Below, one piece after another: positions 62,327 to 64,000 of a stretch of DNA of 64,000 nucleotides. This DNA comes from Alentia gelatinosa. Lineage: Eukaryota > Annelida > Polychaeta > Phyllodocida > Polynoidae. Position numbers and translations under genes: made by a program. Under the pieces are notes generated by a model that saw only the letters and a list, made by a program, of their open reading frames with translations, was not told the DNA's origin and did not search any database. The first letter of the stretch is position 1. Every line of letters starts with the position of its first letter. Location: the NCBI GenBank assembly GCA_950022655.1, contig OX465584.1, forward strand, positions 63,800,841 to 63,864,840, read 5' to 3'.

Positions 62327-62778
62327 AGGGTTTGTCTCAGACAAACACCTTGTGAGGTACATGAATCCCATCGTGTGAATCCCGCTTTACAGGGTACAGA
62401 ATCTCAGCAGGATTTGTCTCAGACAAACACCCTGTGCGGTACATGAATCTCAGCAGGATTTGTTTTAGACAAACACCCTGTGAAGTACATGAATCTCAGC
62501 AGGATTTGTCTCAGACAAACACCCTGTGCGGTACATGAATCTCAGCAGGATTTGTCTCAGACAAACACCCTGGGAGGTACATAAATCTCAGCAGGATTTG
62601 TCTCAGACAAACACCCTGGGAGGTACATGAATCTCAGCAGGATTTGTCTCAGACAAACACCCTGTGAGGTACATGGATCTCAGCAGAATTTGTCTCAGAC
62701 AAACACCCTGTGAGGGACGTGAATCTCAGCAGGATTTGTCTCAGACAAACACCCTGTGAGGTACATGAATCCCATCTG
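62327..62778 (+). repeat. 46-bp tandem array
   Basis: About nine units of GAATCTCAGCAGGATTTGTC, TCAGACAAACACCCTGTGAG, GTACAT. Each contains the near-palindrome TTTGTCTCAGACAAA. Flanking sequence GAATCCCATC(G)TGTGAATCCC appears at both array edges (62363 and 62767). Confidence 0.93.
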
Positions 62779-62861
62779 TGAATCCCACTTCAGCCACTAG
62801 ATGTACCTCAGGTATGCCAAGTCGCAGACTAGCGGGAAGCGTGCAGTTCACACTGTGCACT

Positions 62862-63140
62862 CTATGCCCGTTTCCATTTGCCGACGAAAACGGCGGAGAT
62901 ATTTTGGGTTATCCAAAAGGTCTATCGGTGGTGCCACCGACTGTGCGACAAATCAGTGAGGGTAATATAGTTTACACTGGTGCAATATTGCATAACGTAA
63001 GCAGAAAAAAAATCATGGGTCATTTCATGAGCTGGGCCGTTTCAATTGACCGATTTTGGGTCAGTAGTGCCGGAAGTCCGTGGGTGTCTCTTGACTGTAG
63101 ATCGGTGACGGGAAATCGGCCAATGGGAACGAGCCTTTTG
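62862..63140 (+). mobile_element. V-family MITE V9
   Basis: GCCCGTTTCCATTTGCCGAC left and CGGCCAATGGGAACGAGCCT right as imperfect TIRs; GGTTATCCAAAAGGTCTATC and ACCGATTTTGGGTCAGTAGT inside, matching V2. Confidence 0.75.
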
Positions 63141-63615
63141 TGGCACTGGGTGCTTGCAGGTTCAGTAAACCCTGCTTAACCCTATCAGTCCGAGTAATGC
63201 CTTGAGGCACTCCCAGGCAGGGGACGATGAATGCCTTGAGGCACTCCAGAACAGGGGACCATGAATGCCTCCAGGCATCTTTTGGGGCCATTACTGAAAA
63301 CGGTATTCTATGTGACAAAATTCGTAGACTTTCTTAATTTTTTCAAAATAATTGAAAAACACTATAGGCATCATTATTCAGTATGAGTGTTCTATATGGA
63401 ACTAAGACAAGGCATATCAAATGCACCTGTTGAATAATTTCCGGTACCATTGTCATAAGGGCATCGTCCCCTGGGGGTATATTGCTTCATATCTGTTGGA
63501 CTTGGTATGTAGGCCTCCTGCGAGGTGGTCGGACTGAAAGTGTTAAAAGGACAATTTGCTCGGAACGGAAATTGTCCTCTCTATTAATAGTTTATCTTAA
63601 CCCCGCTTAAGGGGC
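63141..63615. other. Unassigned, with TGCCTTGAGGCA motifs
   Basis: TGCCTTGAGGCACTCC at 63209 and 63233 and TGCCTCCAGGCATC at 63266, each about 25-35 bp apart; related to 38397-38445. No gene recognised. Confidence 0.45.
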
Positions 63616-63765
63616 ACCCTGCTTAAAGCGGGCTCCCACTGTCCCGACATACTGCGAAAAGTGCTGCGATTGGGCTACGATAAGGAATTGTCCAATCGTA
63701 GAGCTATCGGGAGGGCTTTGTCGGAGTGTGTCGCAGTGTGTCGCAGTGTGTCCGAACGGGTTGAA
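63616..63765. mobile_element. MITE-like fragment
   Basis: GGGCTCCCACTGTCCCGACA, GATTGGGCTACGAT / AATCGTAGAGCTATCGGGAG and a triplicated GTGTGTCGCA resemble the P/Q/R vocabulary; only one end is visible. Confidence 0.4.
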
Positions 63766-64000
63766 AAGAACCTCGTTATTGTTAAGATACAGTCAACTAT
63801 ATCTAACTATAAACAGTGGCGCCACCAAACGGACTCCACAGAACTAATTGGCGTCACAAGCGCCACCTCCGGTCACGCACCTTGTTAGTAGCGTCACCAC
63901 ACACCGCCACTTCTCCAATAATTTATCCAATAATTTATCCAATTGTATAACTCAAATTATTCAATCCGAGACTGCTGTTGTTATTATCGTCACTTGATTA
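63766..64000. other. Unassigned window end
   Basis: Contains CAGTGGCGCCACC (63815), as at the X terminus, and a duplicated CCAATAATTTATCCAATAAT (63915); otherwise nothing recognised. Confidence 0.3.

Overview
This window looks like intergenic (or deep intronic) DNA from an animal nuclear genome, made almost entirely of transposable-element debris and satellite arrays. The evidence is AT-rich spacers, microsatellites, poly(A)-ended 5'-truncated LINE tails with reverse-transcriptase (RT) C-terminal motifs, many MITE-like elements with terminal inverted repeats (TIRs), and a few short CpG-rich, promoter-like patches. There is no bacterial gene organisation, no tRNA or rRNA gene that I can see, and no intact protein-coding gene that I can defend. 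The repeat style suits a repeat-rich invertebrate; I cannot name the species.

Names used below are mine. P, Q, R, S, T, U, V, W, L, M, AA = short MITE-like families, several with GGCCC-type ends. X = a long AT-rich dispersed repeat containing GTGGCGCCAC. Y = element with ends GCACCCCTCTCATAAGATCT. BB = dispersed family with a coding-looking tail. HC = hairpin-plus-core elements.

The most unusual content is the HC group, about 17 copies. Each has a long foldback hairpin of roughly 100-150 bp next to a short core bounded by inverted repeats of the form TTTAT(C/T)nnACCC / GGGTnn(G/A)ATAAA. The core often carries CAATGTTAAGCCTATGG. Hairpin arms are unrelated between subfamilies but self-complementary within each, and many share a centre like ATATTACTACGC. 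One copy (5478-5765) sits inside a V MITE whose uninterrupted sequence is present elsewhere in the window, so its ends can be placed to within a few bases.

A second theme is satellite formation from element ends. The 60-bp array at 9335-12133, whose 20-codon unit creates a spurious 877-residue reading frame, is an amplification of the outer TIR segment of the Y foldback at its right edge. The 76-bp array at 40077-41096 is an amplified end of a W element. The 82-bp array at 31419-33268 starts at an HC hairpin and carries the HC-like word TATCCTACCCC. Other arrays have units of 71 bp (24862-25850), 24 bp (38941-39290), 39 bp (42880-43455), 67 bp (53988-56318) and 46 bp (62327-62778).

Layout: 0-9 kb mixed MITEs, HC elements and an RT tail; 9.3-13 kb Y satellite and foldbacks; 13-24 kb dense nested MITEs, X and HC copies and a 650-bp foldback; 24-26 kb a P MITE split by a LINE tail, then a 71-bp array with a perfect 66-bp palindrome; 26-31 kb T/W MITEs, a LINE tail split by an HC element, promoter-like patch, L MITE; 31-39 kb 82-bp array, HC, X, U, Q and M elements; 39-43.5 kb arrays; 43.5-53.8 kb HC elements and RT tails, CpG-rich patch; 54-56.3 kb 67-bp array; 56.4-64 kb CpG patch, P, HC, T and S elements (nested), BB element, 46-bp array and V elements.
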